Assembly (NCBI GenBank): GCA_947373605.1
Contig: CANBYM010000023.1
Span: 1 to 36,218, forward strand
Source: Comamonadaceae bacterium
Lineage (GTDB): Bacteria; Pseudomonadota; Gammaproteobacteria; Burkholderiales; Burkholderiaceae_C
Length of the DNA stretch: 36,218 nt
Reading direction: 5' to 3'
Shown here: piece by piece, positions 24,464-32,018 of the stretch
Numbering within the stretch: the stretch's first letter is position 1
How the letters are laid out: every line of letters begins with the position of its first letter
Position numbers and translations under genes: made by a program
The notes under the pieces: model-generated
What the model saw: the letters and a program-made list of their open reading frames with translations, nothing else
The model's database searches: none
Told to the model about the DNA's origin: nothing

Positions 24464-25279
24464 TCAGTTCTGCCGGGTTTGGTTGAAGCCCGGTCGCGGC
24501 ACCATGTCCATCAACATCGATGACATGCCACCATCTACCGTGAGCTCAGCTGCATTGACATAGGACGAGCGCGGGCTAGCCAGAAATGCGGCCACATCGG
24601 CAATGTCCTGTGGCTCGCCAACGCGGCGGCTGGCCGTTACGGCGGCGCGTCGGGCTTCAAAGCCGGGCTCTTCATAAAATCTGGCGGACAGCGGGGTGCG
24701 AATCATTCCGGGGCAGATGGCATTGCTGCGAATACCCTCTGCGCCCCACTCCACCGCCATCTGGCGCGACAGCAACAGCACGCCTGCCTTGCTGGCGCTG
24801 TAGGCGCCACTAGCAGTTTGCGGAAAATGACTTGCAATCGATGCCACATGCACCAGTGCGCCTTGCCCGGCGTCGCGCATAGGCCGTGCAAACGTGCGTG
24901 CACACAGCAGGTAACCGGTGAGGTTGACGCTCATCACATGGTTCCAGTCTTCCAGGGGCACAGCGTCAAGCGCGCCGGGGCGCAGCAGGCCCGCATTGTT
25001 GACGAGCGCATAGCAAACACCCAGCTCACGTCCCACCCGATCTGCTGCGGCCTGTACTTGCGCCTCGGAAGTCGTATCGCAGGCCAGCGCCAGCGCTTCG
25101 CAGCCTCGTTCCAACAGTTGTTGTGCCAACGCTTCGCAGCCTTGTACGTTGCGGTCCAACAATGCAACTTTGGCGCCGCACAGCGACAGTTCCGCGGCAA
25201 TAGCCGCACCGATACCGCTGGCTGCGCCAGTAACAACACAAACCCGTCCTTGCAAATCTAACCAATGTCTTGCGTTCAT
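24464..25279 (-). CDS. Short-chain dehydrogenase/reductase (2), first gene of the long operon
   Basis: 271-aa classical SDR with TGAASGIG (from Thr17), Asp42 after strand 2 (LLDRN) suggesting NAD(H), NNAG, and the catalytic Tyr160/Lys164 (YSASK), with Ser in HVASIAS. The C-terminus has SSYVNAAELTVDGGM. An AAGG element precedes the ATG. It heads a minus-strand operon that runs to the CoA-transferase at 13368, divergent from the AraC regulator. Role inferred: oxidation of a ring alcohol so that the next gene product, the flavoprotein, can desaturate the ketone. Confidence 0.88.
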   Translation of the reverse strand: MNARHWLDLQGRVCVVTGAASGIGAAIAAELSLCGAKVALLDRNVQGCEALAQQLLERGCEALALACDTTSEAQVQAAADRVGRELGVCYALVNNAGLLRPGALDAVPLEDWNHVMSVNLTGYLLCARTFARPMRDAGQGALVHVASIASHFPQTASGAYSASKAGVLLLSRQMAVEWGAEGIRSNAICPGMIRTPLSARFYEEPGFEARRAAVTASRRVGEPQDIADVAAFLASPRSSYVNAAELTVDGGMSSMLMDMVPRPGFNQTRQN

Positions 25280-25327
25280 TCCCGTTACCTTAAGAAGTGG
25301 CGGTAGTGTGGCGGCGCAAGCGGCTTT

Positions 25328-25344
25328 ATGATTTGACGAATCAT
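25328..25344. promoter_or_regulatory. Inverted repeat ATGATT-N5-AATCAT in the AraC/SDR intergenic region
   Basis: A perfect 6-bp inverted repeat with a 5-bp spacer lies in the 111-bp region between the divergent SDR operon and the AraC gene. It partly overlaps the first copy of the 21-bp-spaced TCATGCA direct repeat. It may be an operator; which protein binds it is unknown. Confidence 0.35.
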
Positions 25345-25382
25345 GCAGTCACTAGGACAATTCATGCATTGACGCCTAGGAC
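25341..25382. promoter_or_regulatory. Direct repeat TCATGCA...TAGGAC with 21-bp period, candidate AraC-type operator
   Basis: TCATGCA occurs at 25341 and 25362, exactly 21 bp apart, and each copy is followed by a TAGGAC (25353 and 25377). Direct repeats spaced by two helical turns are the typical arrangement of AraC-family half-sites. The site ends just before the AraC start at 25391 and lies upstream of the divergent SDR operon. Confidence 0.45.
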
Positions 25383-25390
25383 TTACCCTA

Positions 25391-26290
25391 ATGAAAAAAT
25401 CCATTCCCAACTACGATCTCTATGGCGATCAGTCGCAAAGCGGCTGGAAAAATGCCTTTCAGTTCGAGTGGATTCACGTGCGATCATCCTCTTACAACTT
25501 CAACATTCAGCCCCACACGCACGAGGCGTTTATCCAGATCCTGTACCTTCGCAGCGGTGGTGGCGAGGTGCGTATCAACGATGCGCGCTACAAATTCCGC
25601 AGCCCATCACTCATCGTCATACCTTCCCAAAACGTGCATGGGTTTGAGTTCACCCCGGATGTGGATGGCCCGGTGGTTACCGCCGCTCAAAAGCCGCTGG
25701 AGTGGATGGCCACTGCGCTCATGCCCGAACTGCTGACGGTGTTGCGCAAACCTGCAGTTTTGGAATTGGATGAATCCAGTAGGCATGCCGAGGCCCTCAT
25801 GCCGCTATTTCTTGGTGTTGAGCGCGAATGGCGCATGCATGCCTTGGGGCAGGTTGCTGCCGGCATGTCCTTGCTGGTGGCCTTATTCGTACAGGTTGCG
25901 CGCTTGAGCGATGTGTTGAATCCCGCCCCGATGGTGAACAACTCCCGCAAGGCGCAGCAGATAGAGAAATTCCGGGCGCTGGTGGATGAACACTTTCGCA
26001 AACGGCGCAGGATGGAAAGCTACGCACAGGACATGGGTCTGACCCCCGGTCACCTCACCCGGCTTTGCCGCGAGGTACTCAATGTATCAAGCCAGGACGT
26101 TGTGAACGCCCGCATCATGCACGAAGCACAGCGCGAGCTGGTGTACTCGGTAGGCGGCGTCAAGCAAATTGCCAACCTGTTGGGCTTTCAAGACGAGGCG
26201 TACTTTGCGCGCTTTTTCAAAAAGCAAACCGGCTTAACCCCGACTGCCTTTCGGGTGCAGGCGCTGCAGTCCATGAATGCAGGCGGATAG
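25391..26290 (+). CDS. AraC-family regulator (PobR-like, cupin sensor)
   Basis: 299 aa. The N-terminal cupin-like effector domain includes IQPHTHEAFIQILYL and SPSLIVIPSQNVHGFEF. The C-terminal AraC double HTH is seen in MESYAQDMGLTPGHLTRLCREVLNVSSQDVVNARIMHEAQRELVYS and GGVKQIANLLGFQDEAYFARFFKKQTGLTPTAFR. This is the layout of the AraC-type PobR activators of p-hydroxybenzoate catabolism, so an aromatic or alicyclic carboxylate effector is likely (inference). Divergent orientation makes it the probable activator of the operon starting at 25279. It is convergent with nagL, 37 bp apart. Confidence 0.9.
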   Translation: MKKSIPNYDLYGDQSQSGWKNAFQFEWIHVRSSSYNFNIQPHTHEAFIQILYLRSGGGEVRINDARYKFRSPSLIVIPSQNVHGFEFTPDVDGPVVTAAQKPLEWMATALMPELLTVLRKPAVLELDESSRHAEALMPLFLGVEREWRMHALGQVAAGMSLLVALFVQVARLSDVLNPAPMVNNSRKAQQIEKFRALVDEHFRKRRRMESYAQDMGLTPGHLTRLCREVLNVSSQDVVNARIMHEAQRELVYSVGGVKQIANLLGFQDEAYFARFFKKQTGLTPTAFRVQALQSMNAGG

Positions 26291-26327
26291 GCACCCGCCA
26301 TTCAAGCAATGACAGATGTAAATGCTT

Positions 26328-26966
26328 TCAGGTGGCGTCGGGCTGCACCATTGGTGCAGCGAGCCTAAAAACATCCAATGCATTGCACTTCGCCTCCACT
26401 GCCATGATCAGCGGCCAGCGATTCAGATCCACCTTGAAGCGGCGCGCACTTTCGATTTGCGGTATCAGGTACGCATCGGCAATGGTCGGCATATTGCCGA
26501 AGCTGAAATCGGCGCGCCGCGTGTCGGCTGCCAACAGGGCTTCATAAGAATCAAAACCATCACCGATCCACTTACCACACCACTGGTTGATGGCGGCATC
26601 GTCAGCACCAAAACCGGCGCGCAGCGTGTCCAGAATCCGCTTGTTGTTCACCGGGTGGATGTCGCAACCGACGATGGCCGCTAGGGCCCGCACATGGGCA
26701 CGGTCGTTTACGTCCGCGGGCAACAACGCGGGCATGGGATAGCGCTCCTCAAGCCATTCGATGATGGCAACCGATTGCGTCAGCACCCGGTCGCCATCCA
26801 CCAGCGCCGGCACCAGGCCTTGCGGGTTCAGTGCTTTGAAGGCCGCACCCAGATGCTCGTTCTTGCGCAAGTCGACGGCCATGTAGTCGTAACTCAGACC
26901 CTTGAGGTTAAGCACTATCCGAAGGCGGTGCGATGTACCACTGCGAAAAAAGTTGTAAAGCTTCAT
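26328..26966 (-). CDS. nagL: Maleylpyruvate isomerase, zeta-class GST-like
   Basis: A 212-aa zeta-class glutathione-S-transferase fold that isomerises maleylpyruvate to fumarylpyruvate with glutathione as cofactor. The N-terminus reads MKLYNFFRSGTSHRLRIVLNLKGL, with the glutathione-binding ALNPQGLVPALVDGDRVLTQSVAIIEWLEE region, both typical of NagL/MaiA. In isolation maleylacetoacetate isomerase would be equally possible, but its place directly after nagK in a gentisate operon decides for NagL. It starts 9 bp after the nagK stop. A perfect 19-bp palindrome lies in its last codons. Confidence 0.9.
   Translation of the reverse strand: MKLYNFFRSGTSHRLRIVLNLKGLSYDYMAVDLRKNEHLGAAFKALNPQGLVPALVDGDRVLTQSVAIIEWLEERYPMPALLPADVNDRAHVRALAAIVGCDIHPVNNKRILDTLRAGFGADDAAINQWCGKWIGDGFDSYEALLAADTRRADFSFGNMPTIADAYLIPQIESARRFKVDLNRWPLIMAVEAKCNALDVFRLAAPMVQPDAT
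26342..26360. repeat. 19-bp palindrome in the 3' end of nagL
   Basis: GCTGCACCATTGGTGCAGC has 9-bp arms and a single central T. It lies inside the last codons of nagL near the convergent AraC gene. It can form only a very tight hairpin and has no T tract. It may be coincidental coding sequence (LAAPMVQ) or a protein-binding or stability element. Confidence 0.35.
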
Positions 26967-26975
26967 TGCGTGTGC

Positions 26976-27677
26976 CTACTCGGGTGCGCCAATATTCAAA
27001 GCTACTTCGGCCACACCCGCCACGCGGCCGGTGATTTGGTCGCCGGCGACCACCGGACCCACGCCTTCGGGAGTGCCGGTGTAAATCAAATCGCCCGGTT
27101 GCAGGTGGTAGAAAAGCGAGAGATCCGCAATGATTTCACGCACATTCCAGATCAGCTTGTCCACATTGGACGATTGTTTCGTCTGGCCGTTCAATTCTAA
27201 AGCGATGGCGCCGCTGTCAATCACCACACCTTGCATGGGCACGATCTCCGAACATACGGAAGACTGTTCCACATCCTTGCCAAGGTCCCAGGGTCGTCCC
27301 TTGTCGCGGGCAACCAGCTGCAAATCGCGGCGTGTCATGTCCAGCCCCGCCGCGTAGCCATAAATCACACTGTGTGCGTCTTCGGCTTTGACACGAAAGC
27401 CTGCCTTGCCAATGGCAACGACCATCTCCATCTCAAAATGGTAGTTGCTCGTCTCGGGTGGATAGGCCACGGTTGCACCCGACGCCGTCAGCGTCTGCGG
27501 TGCCTTGGTGAAGTAAAACGGACGCTCTACCGATTTATCGACCGGGCGCCCCATCTCGACGGCGTGGGCGTGGTAATTGCGACCAACAAAGAAGGGCCGA
27601 TTGATGGGAAAGCGGGTGTCCGAGCCACGGATGCCCAAGGACATGGCGGGTGGGGGGCTAAACAAGTATTGGGGCAT
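26976..27677 (-). CDS. nagK: Fumarylpyruvate hydrolase (FAH family)
   Basis: A 233-aa FAH-fold protein that cleaves fumarylpyruvate to fumarate and pyruvate, the last step of the gentisate pathway. Seen: FFVGRNYHAHAVEMG near the N-terminus; YHFEMEMVVAIGKAGFRV, whose E-x-E pair supplies metal ligands; KGRPWDLGKDVEQSSV; and LIYTGTPEGVGPVVAGDQ at the C-terminus, all typical of the family. It lies between nagI and nagL, as in known nag clusters. The first ATG is kept because the length then agrees with NagK-type enzymes. Confidence 0.92.
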   Translation of the reverse strand: MPQYLFSPPPAMSLGIRGSDTRFPINRPFFVGRNYHAHAVEMGRPVDKSVERPFYFTKAPQTLTASGATVAYPPETSNYHFEMEMVVAIGKAGFRVKAEDAHSVIYGYAAGLDMTRRDLQLVARDKGRPWDLGKDVEQSSVCSEIVPMQGVVIDSGAIALELNGQTKQSSNVDKLIWNVREIIADLSLFYHLQPGDLIYTGTPEGVGPVVAGDQITGRVAGVAEVALNIGAPE

Positions 27678-27716
27678 ATAAATGCTTTCTAATATAAATG
27701 TGGAAAGGGATGGGGC

Positions 27717-28772
27717 TCAACCCCGGTTCTCGTACACGCCCAACTTTCGATGCAGTGGCGCTTCATCGGCTACAAACAAAAATGCCGGCGTGCTGTCGGA
27801 GCGGTTTTTCAGCGTTACTGCTGTGTAGCCCGGAGCGCAGCAGGTGTCTGCCTCGACCATCGTGAAAGCAGTGGCTTCCACTTGCACATCGGTCTGCCCT
27901 TCGATCTGATGGAACACCTGCGCCGGTGAGCGCGCAGGCAGGCGCAGGGTCTCACCGGGACGCAACATGAGCGCATAAAAGCCCAGGATGTTTTCTACAT
28001 CCGCACCCGTCTCAGGATTGATATAAGTAACTTGCACCGCGTCCGGTCCGATTTGTTCCTCCGCCAGTGACAGCAATGCCGCCTTGGCTTCGACCCAGGG
28101 GTAGCGAAGCATGGGGTAGGCCTTGTTCGACCGTTGAGACACTTTGGTGGGTGCCACACCGCCGCGGGCATAGGACTTGAAACCCTGGCCGGTGGTGACA
28201 CTCTGGCTTGGGCCTTCCAGGTGGTAAGACGTTTCTGTGTAATAGACCAGCGGCAGATCCAGCACATCCAGCCAGATCACCGGCTCGGTGCCATCGTGGC
28301 CGTGTTCGTGCCACAAGCCTGTGGGCGTAAGAATCAGGTCACCGCGCTGCATCGGACACTTCTCGCCACCCACCAGCGTCCAGGCGCCCTCGCCCTCCAC
28401 CACCATGCGCACTGCATTGGGCGTGTGCCGATGCACCGGGGCCAGTTCGCCGGGCAACAGCAGCTGCATCCCCAGATACATGGCGGCACTCGCCTGCATA
28501 TTGGTGAGTCCATGACCCGGATTGGCCAGCACCAGCACACGGCGCTCCGCCTTCTCGATGGGTGTCAGTTCACCCGCCTGAATCAGCAACTCCCGTATCT
28601 GGCTATAGGGCCAATGCGTAGTCTGTGTCTTGCGCGTCGGGATATTGGGTGGCAACACGCCGCGCAGGCTGGGCCAAAGCGGAACCAGATTGCGCCGGGT
28701 GAGTAGGTCGCGGTAGTCCTGTGGCAGGTCTTCCAGGCGGCCCAGAGAGTCAAACCGATTGTTGTCTTCCAT
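27717..28772 (-). CDS. nagI: Gentisate 1,2-dioxygenase
   Basis: A 351-aa bicupin Fe(II) dioxygenase that opens gentisate to maleylpyruvate. The N-terminal cupin carries the iron ligands His114 and His116 (PVHRHTPNAVR) and His155 (GLWHEHG), with EGEGAWT between. The length and the opening DLPQDYRDLLTRRNLVPLWPSLR are as in NagI/GtdA enzymes. A good GGAGA site precedes the ATG. It lies 18 bp after the ferredoxin gene, in the order nagAb-nagI-nagK-nagL, so the 5-hydroxylase and the ring-cleavage steps share one transcript. Confidence 0.95.
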   Translation of the reverse strand: MEDNNRFDSLGRLEDLPQDYRDLLTRRNLVPLWPSLRGVLPPNIPTRKTQTTHWPYSQIRELLIQAGELTPIEKAERRVLVLANPGHGLTNMQASAAMYLGMQLLLPGELAPVHRHTPNAVRMVVEGEGAWTLVGGEKCPMQRGDLILTPTGLWHEHGHDGTEPVIWLDVLDLPLVYYTETSYHLEGPSQSVTTGQGFKSYARGGVAPTKVSQRSNKAYPMLRYPWVEAKAALLSLAEEQIGPDAVQVTYINPETGADVENILGFYALMLRPGETLRLPARSPAQVFHQIEGQTDVQVEATAFTMVEADTCCAPGYTAVTLKNRSDSTPAFLFVADEAPLHRKLGVYENRG

Positions 28773-28790
28773 GATTTTCTCCAGATTGAT

Positions 28791-29105
28791 TCAGTCGAGC
28801 TTCAGCATCACGCGCATGTTCTCAATACGTACTGCATAGGTCTTGATGTTTTCGGTCAACGGCGCGCACAGGGCTTGTCCTGTGCACACATCAAACTTGC
28901 CCTGGTGCAAAGGACATTCGATTTCCCGACCCTCGAGGAATCCATCGCTCATGCGCGCATGTCCGTGGGTACAGACGTTGTCGCTGGCAAAGACTTCCCC
29001 CTCTACTTCGTACAGTGCAATTTCCTTTCCTCCCACTTGCACGCCGATCACATCGGCTTCGGGTACATCTTCACGTGCAGCGGCGTCCTGCCAGTTTTCA
29101 GCCAT
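28791..29105 (-). CDS. nagAb: Rieske ferredoxin of salicylate 5-hydroxylase
   Basis: 104 aa from ATG 29105, with AAGGAAAAAG upstream; the 21 extra residues in the track ORF lie over the preceding gene. Rieske [2Fe-2S] ligands are Cys45 and His47 (CTHGHAR) and Cys64 and His67 (CPLHQGKFD). It carries electrons from the NagAa reductase to the NagGH oxygenase. The length matches known NagAb. It follows nagH closely and precedes nagI. Confidence 0.94.
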   Translation of the reverse strand: MAENWQDAAAREDVPEADVIGVQVGGKEIALYEVEGEVFASDNVCTHGHARMSDGFLEGREIECPLHQGKFDVCTGQALCAPLTENIKTYAVRIENMRVMLKLD

Positions 29106-29116
29106 TTTCTTTTTCC

Positions 29117-29602
29117 TTAAATGGGATAAATGATGGAGTTGGCAATCATTTCGCTGTCGTATACACACAGACGGGACTGAAACTTCAAGCCCTCCGGTGT
29201 GCGCACGATCACATCGCGGTAATAGCCCACATTGAAGACGGTGGAGTCCCCGTCGTACTTGGTACGAATCACCGTGTAGTTAGCTTCCGAAGTGATGCGC
29301 TCACCGTATATGTCGCGTTCTACGGACACCACACGCGGCGTGCCAACAATATGTCGCTGGTAATAGGGGTCGTGGTACATCGTTTCTTTAACGCCGTACA
29401 CCCGGTCACGAATCATGTTCTTGCTCTCCAGCGCCAAGAGGCACAGCGGCAGCCCTTGGTCAAAGTTTTCGCGGGGTTGCAGACGGTAGGTGCCTTCTTC
29501 TACAAAGAACTCGGGCCATTTTTCCCACTCGGCGGAGTCGCAGACCATGGCGTAGTCGCTGTAGAGGTTGAGCAGTTCGAAGTAAGTCTTGAAGTCAATC
29601 AT
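29117..29602 (-). CDS. nagH: Salicylate 5-hydroxylase small (beta) subunit
   Basis: 161 aa, the length of NagH in the Ralstonia U2-type system. It is a ring-hydroxylating dioxygenase beta subunit (SnoaL-like cone fold) with [34 protein letters not shown] at the start and [25 protein letters not shown] at the end. It has a structural role in the alpha-beta oxygenase. A GGGGGA site overlapping the nagG stop precedes it, so the subunits are translationally coupled. Confidence 0.93.
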   Translation of the reverse strand: MIDFKTYFELLNLYSDYAMVCDSAEWEKWPEFFVEEGTYRLQPRENFDQGLPLCLLALESKNMIRDRVYGVKETMYHDPYYQRHIVGTPRVVSVERDIYGERITSEANYTVIRTKYDGDSTVFNVGYYRDVIVRTPEGLKFQSRLCVYDSEMIANSIIYPI

Positions 29603-29604
29603 GT

Positions 29605-30867
29605 TTATTCCCCCATCACTTTGCGCCAGTAGTTGTACATGCCACGTATCAAGGTCTCTGTCACCATGTGATCGGCATCGCCAATGTCGTATCCGCCCAT
29701 CTCGATCACCGTACGGTGCGCCGGCTTTTGCTCAAAGCCTTGCTGCGACCATTCGATCACTTCACCATCATCGGCGGATACAAATCCGGCCGGGCCGAAC
29801 AGATTGGCCTGAATCAAACGGCGCTCGGTCATCGCGGGTGTGTCATCTGCAAAGCCGAAGTGCGTCCACACAAAGTCAAACGATCCATGGCCATTGGGTT
29901 GTATGTGGCGTGTTGATACGCTGTTGACCTGCTGCTGGATGATCACGCTGGGAAATATCGTGGTCATCACCGCGGTAGGGCCGCCCCACCAGTGCTCGGG
30001 CACGATGTCCAGCAGGCGCGGATCATTGACCTTCATCTGATCTTTAAAGCTGTCCACTCCGGAAACCACGTCGGCGTTTTTTCCACCTTGGCCACGTGTG
30101 GAGATCATGGCCGCGTGGCGGAAGTGTTCGTCCATCTTCAACTCGGACTTGTTATCTGCGCGCCACAAGCCAAAGGTGGAGAACCAGGTGTGCAGCAGGC
30201 CGGGATGGTACGGGTCCTTGATGTTTTCCTGCATCAGCTTCCAGTTGCCCGGAATGCGCTGACGACGGTATCCAAGAATCTGCAGCTTGCGACCATCAAA
30301 TACGCGATCAAAGTATTTCAAGATAGTCGGGCCAAGAAACTCTTCAAAGGGTTCAACGTCATGATCAAAGGATGCGAACACAACACCCCCACGCACTGCG
30401 ACCTTCAATTTGGTGAGCCCGTGGTCGGCCACCTTAAAGTCTTTGGGCATGCCTCCGTTCACTTTTCCCTCTTGCTTGACGCCGCGGATAAAAGGCACGC
30501 CCTGCAGGTCCCCCTTCAGGCTGTAGTTCCATTGGTGGTACGGACAAAAGAAATCCTTGGCGTGTCCATTGCGCTCGCGGCAAAAGCGCATACCGCGGTG
30601 GGCGCACACGTTTTCCACCACATTCACATGGCCCTCAGGATCGCGCACCATAACTACAGAACGCTCGCCCACCACCGTGCGCCGGAAGTCCCCCGCATTG
30701 GGAATCTCTGCCTCCAACCCAACGTAGCACCAATGCTTGTTATAAAAAAGGCGGTCCAGTTCCTTCTTGTACAAGTCCTCGCGGGTATAGGCCCAAAAGG
30801 GTACGCGGCTTGTACCATCACCCGGCCAAGTAGGGCTCTGGGGAAATACCGAATTCGTTTCATTCAT
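29605..30867 (-). CDS. nagG: Salicylate 5-hydroxylase large (alpha) subunit
   Basis: 420-aa Rieske non-haem iron oxygenase alpha subunit. Rieske ligands are Cys88/His90 (CAHRG) and Cys108/His111 (CPYHQW). The mononuclear iron site follows the NxxDxxHxxxxH pattern ([12 protein letters not shown], Asp218, His221, His226). It inserts one hydroxyl at C5 of salicylate, giving gentisate. Order and lengths (reductase, alpha, beta, ferredoxin) equal the NagAaGHAb salicylate 5-hydroxylase. A related substrate such as another 2-substituted benzoate cannot be excluded. AAGGAGA precedes the ATG. No naphthalene dioxygenase subunits follow. Confidence 0.93.
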   Translation of the reverse strand: MNETNSVFPQSPTWPGDGTSRVPFWAYTREDLYKKELDRLFYNKHWCYVGLEAEIPNAGDFRRTVVGERSVVMVRDPEGHVNVVENVCAHRGMRFCRERNGHAKDFFCPYHQWNYSLKGDLQGVPFIRGVKQEGKVNGGMPKDFKVADHGLTKLKVAVRGGVVFASFDHDVEPFEEFLGPTILKYFDRVFDGRKLQILGYRRQRIPGNWKLMQENIKDPYHPGLLHTWFSTFGLWRADNKSELKMDEHFRHAAMISTRGQGGKNADVVSGVDSFKDQMKVNDPRLLDIVPEHWWGGPTAVMTTIFPSVIIQQQVNSVSTRHIQPNGHGSFDFVWTHFGFADDTPAMTERRLIQANLFGPAGFVSADDGEVIEWSQQGFEQKPAHRTVIEMGGYDIGDADHMVTETLIRGMYNYWRKVMGE

Positions 30868-30913
30868 TGCGTGTCTCCTTAGGTTGCTCAGTTTTCAAAA
30901 AATGCAGTGAACA

Positions 30914-31900
30914 CTAGATGCCACTGGGATAAAAGGCATCGGCGTGGACATGGCTGGGCTCTACACCCATGCGGGTTACGAGCAAGTTGAGGGCGTCAAC
31001 CATGGCCGGTGCGCCACACAGATAAGCGCGCCAACCCGCCAGATTGCCCAAGTCCTTTTCAATGGCGTCTGTGACCAGCCCGCTTTGCTGGCCCGCACCG
31101 GCTGCCCCCGTGGCGACGACGATGCGGACTTTTACATTCGGGTTCGCGGCGGCCAATGCCTGTAGCCTCTCTGCGTCATACACATCCTGTGCACTGCGAA
31201 CTCCGAAATACAGGTGAATAGGGTTCTGCATACCCGCCGCCAATGCGCCGCGGATGATGGATAGCACCGGAGCCAATCCCGTGCCGCCGCCCACGCAGAG
31301 CATGGGACCCGTATGTTTTTTACGCAGGTAAGCAGTACCCAGTGGGCCGCTGATGCGCAGCGCAGCACCCACCTGCAATTCATCAAAAATGAATGCGGTG
31401 ACGCGGCCGTCAGGCACCCGGCGAATCTGGAACTCCCATTCGCCGTCATCGTGCAATCCGGCCATGGAGTAGGGACGGATGTGTTCCGGAGTGAACTGAA
31501 CCGTTGCATACTGCCCGGGACTGAATTCAATCGTCTTGGCTAACTTGACTCGAATGCGGCGGATGTCATGCGTTGCTGCTTCAATGGCAGTGACCGTCGC
31601 TTTCACAATGCGCGCGGTGTGCACCACGACCTCGCCCACATCGGGCAATTCGATACTGCAGTTTTCGGTCAGCACTGACTGACAGGCTAATACGTAGTCG
31701 TCTTTTTCACATTGGGGACGGCCTGCCTCAGGACCGCTGTTGATGACATGGCCAGACACCACACGGCAGCGGCAGGTGCCGCATCGCCCCGACATACAAC
31801 TGTAGGAAATCGGCAGCTGGTTGGCTCTGAGCACGTCCAGCAGATTACTTCCGCTATCCACGTTCAGACGCACGTTGAGTGGTTCTACGACGAGTTCCAT
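30914..31900 (-). CDS. nagAa: NADH:ferredoxin reductase of salicylate 5-hydroxylase
   Basis: A 328-aa reductase, the exact length of known NagAa. An N-terminal plant-type [2Fe-2S] domain has Cys35, Cys40, Cys43 (CMSGRCGTC) and Cys73 (LACQ). It is followed by an FAD domain with RPYSMAG and an NAD domain with [11 protein letters not shown] and a C-terminal LCGAPAMVD. It passes electrons from NADH to the ferredoxin NagAb. It is first gene of the nag operon, divergent from the LysR regulator, with a NahR-type box 91 bp upstream of its start. Confidence 0.94.
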   Translation of the reverse strand: MELVVEPLNVRLNVDSGSNLLDVLRANQLPISYSCMSGRCGTCRCRVVSGHVINSGPEAGRPQCEKDDYVLACQSVLTENCSIELPDVGEVVVHTARIVKATVTAIEAATHDIRRIRVKLAKTIEFSPGQYATVQFTPEHIRPYSMAGLHDDGEWEFQIRRVPDGRVTAFIFDELQVGAALRISGPLGTAYLRKKHTGPMLCVGGGTGLAPVLSIIRGALAAGMQNPIHLYFGVRSAQDVYDAERLQALAAANPNVKVRIVVATGAAGAGQQSGLVTDAIEKDLGNLAGWRAYLCGAPAMVDALNLLVTRMGVEPSHVHADAFYPSGI

Positions 31901-31990
31901 ATTTTCTTGGGCTACTGCCCTTGTCTCCTGTTTGCGCCGATTCTGGAGACTTGCGCCCTATAAGTCGATATAGTGAAACCCATAGGGGGA

Positions 31991-32005
31991 ATCACTGCTG
32001 TGAAT
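31991..32005 (-). promoter_or_regulatory. NahR/NagR-type operator box
   Basis: On the minus strand the site reads ATTCACAGCAGTGAT. The NahR/NagR consensus is ATTCACGCT-N2-TGAT, so the outer ATTCAC and TGAT match fully while the inner GCT does not. It contains the perfect inverted repeat TCAC-N4-GTGA. It lies between the divergent LysR gene and nagAa. A -10-like TTATAG (31958-31963) without a good -35 is located downstream, as expected for an activator-dependent promoter. Confidence 0.7.
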
Positions 32006-32018
32006 ATTGGGGTACTGT

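Noticed and set aside
23330-24523. 397-aa plus-strand ORF opposite flavoprotein 3
   Set aside because: It is an antisense shadow of a strongly recognised flavoprotein gene in GC-rich DNA. It shows no family motif, is His/Arg-rich and has no ribosome site.
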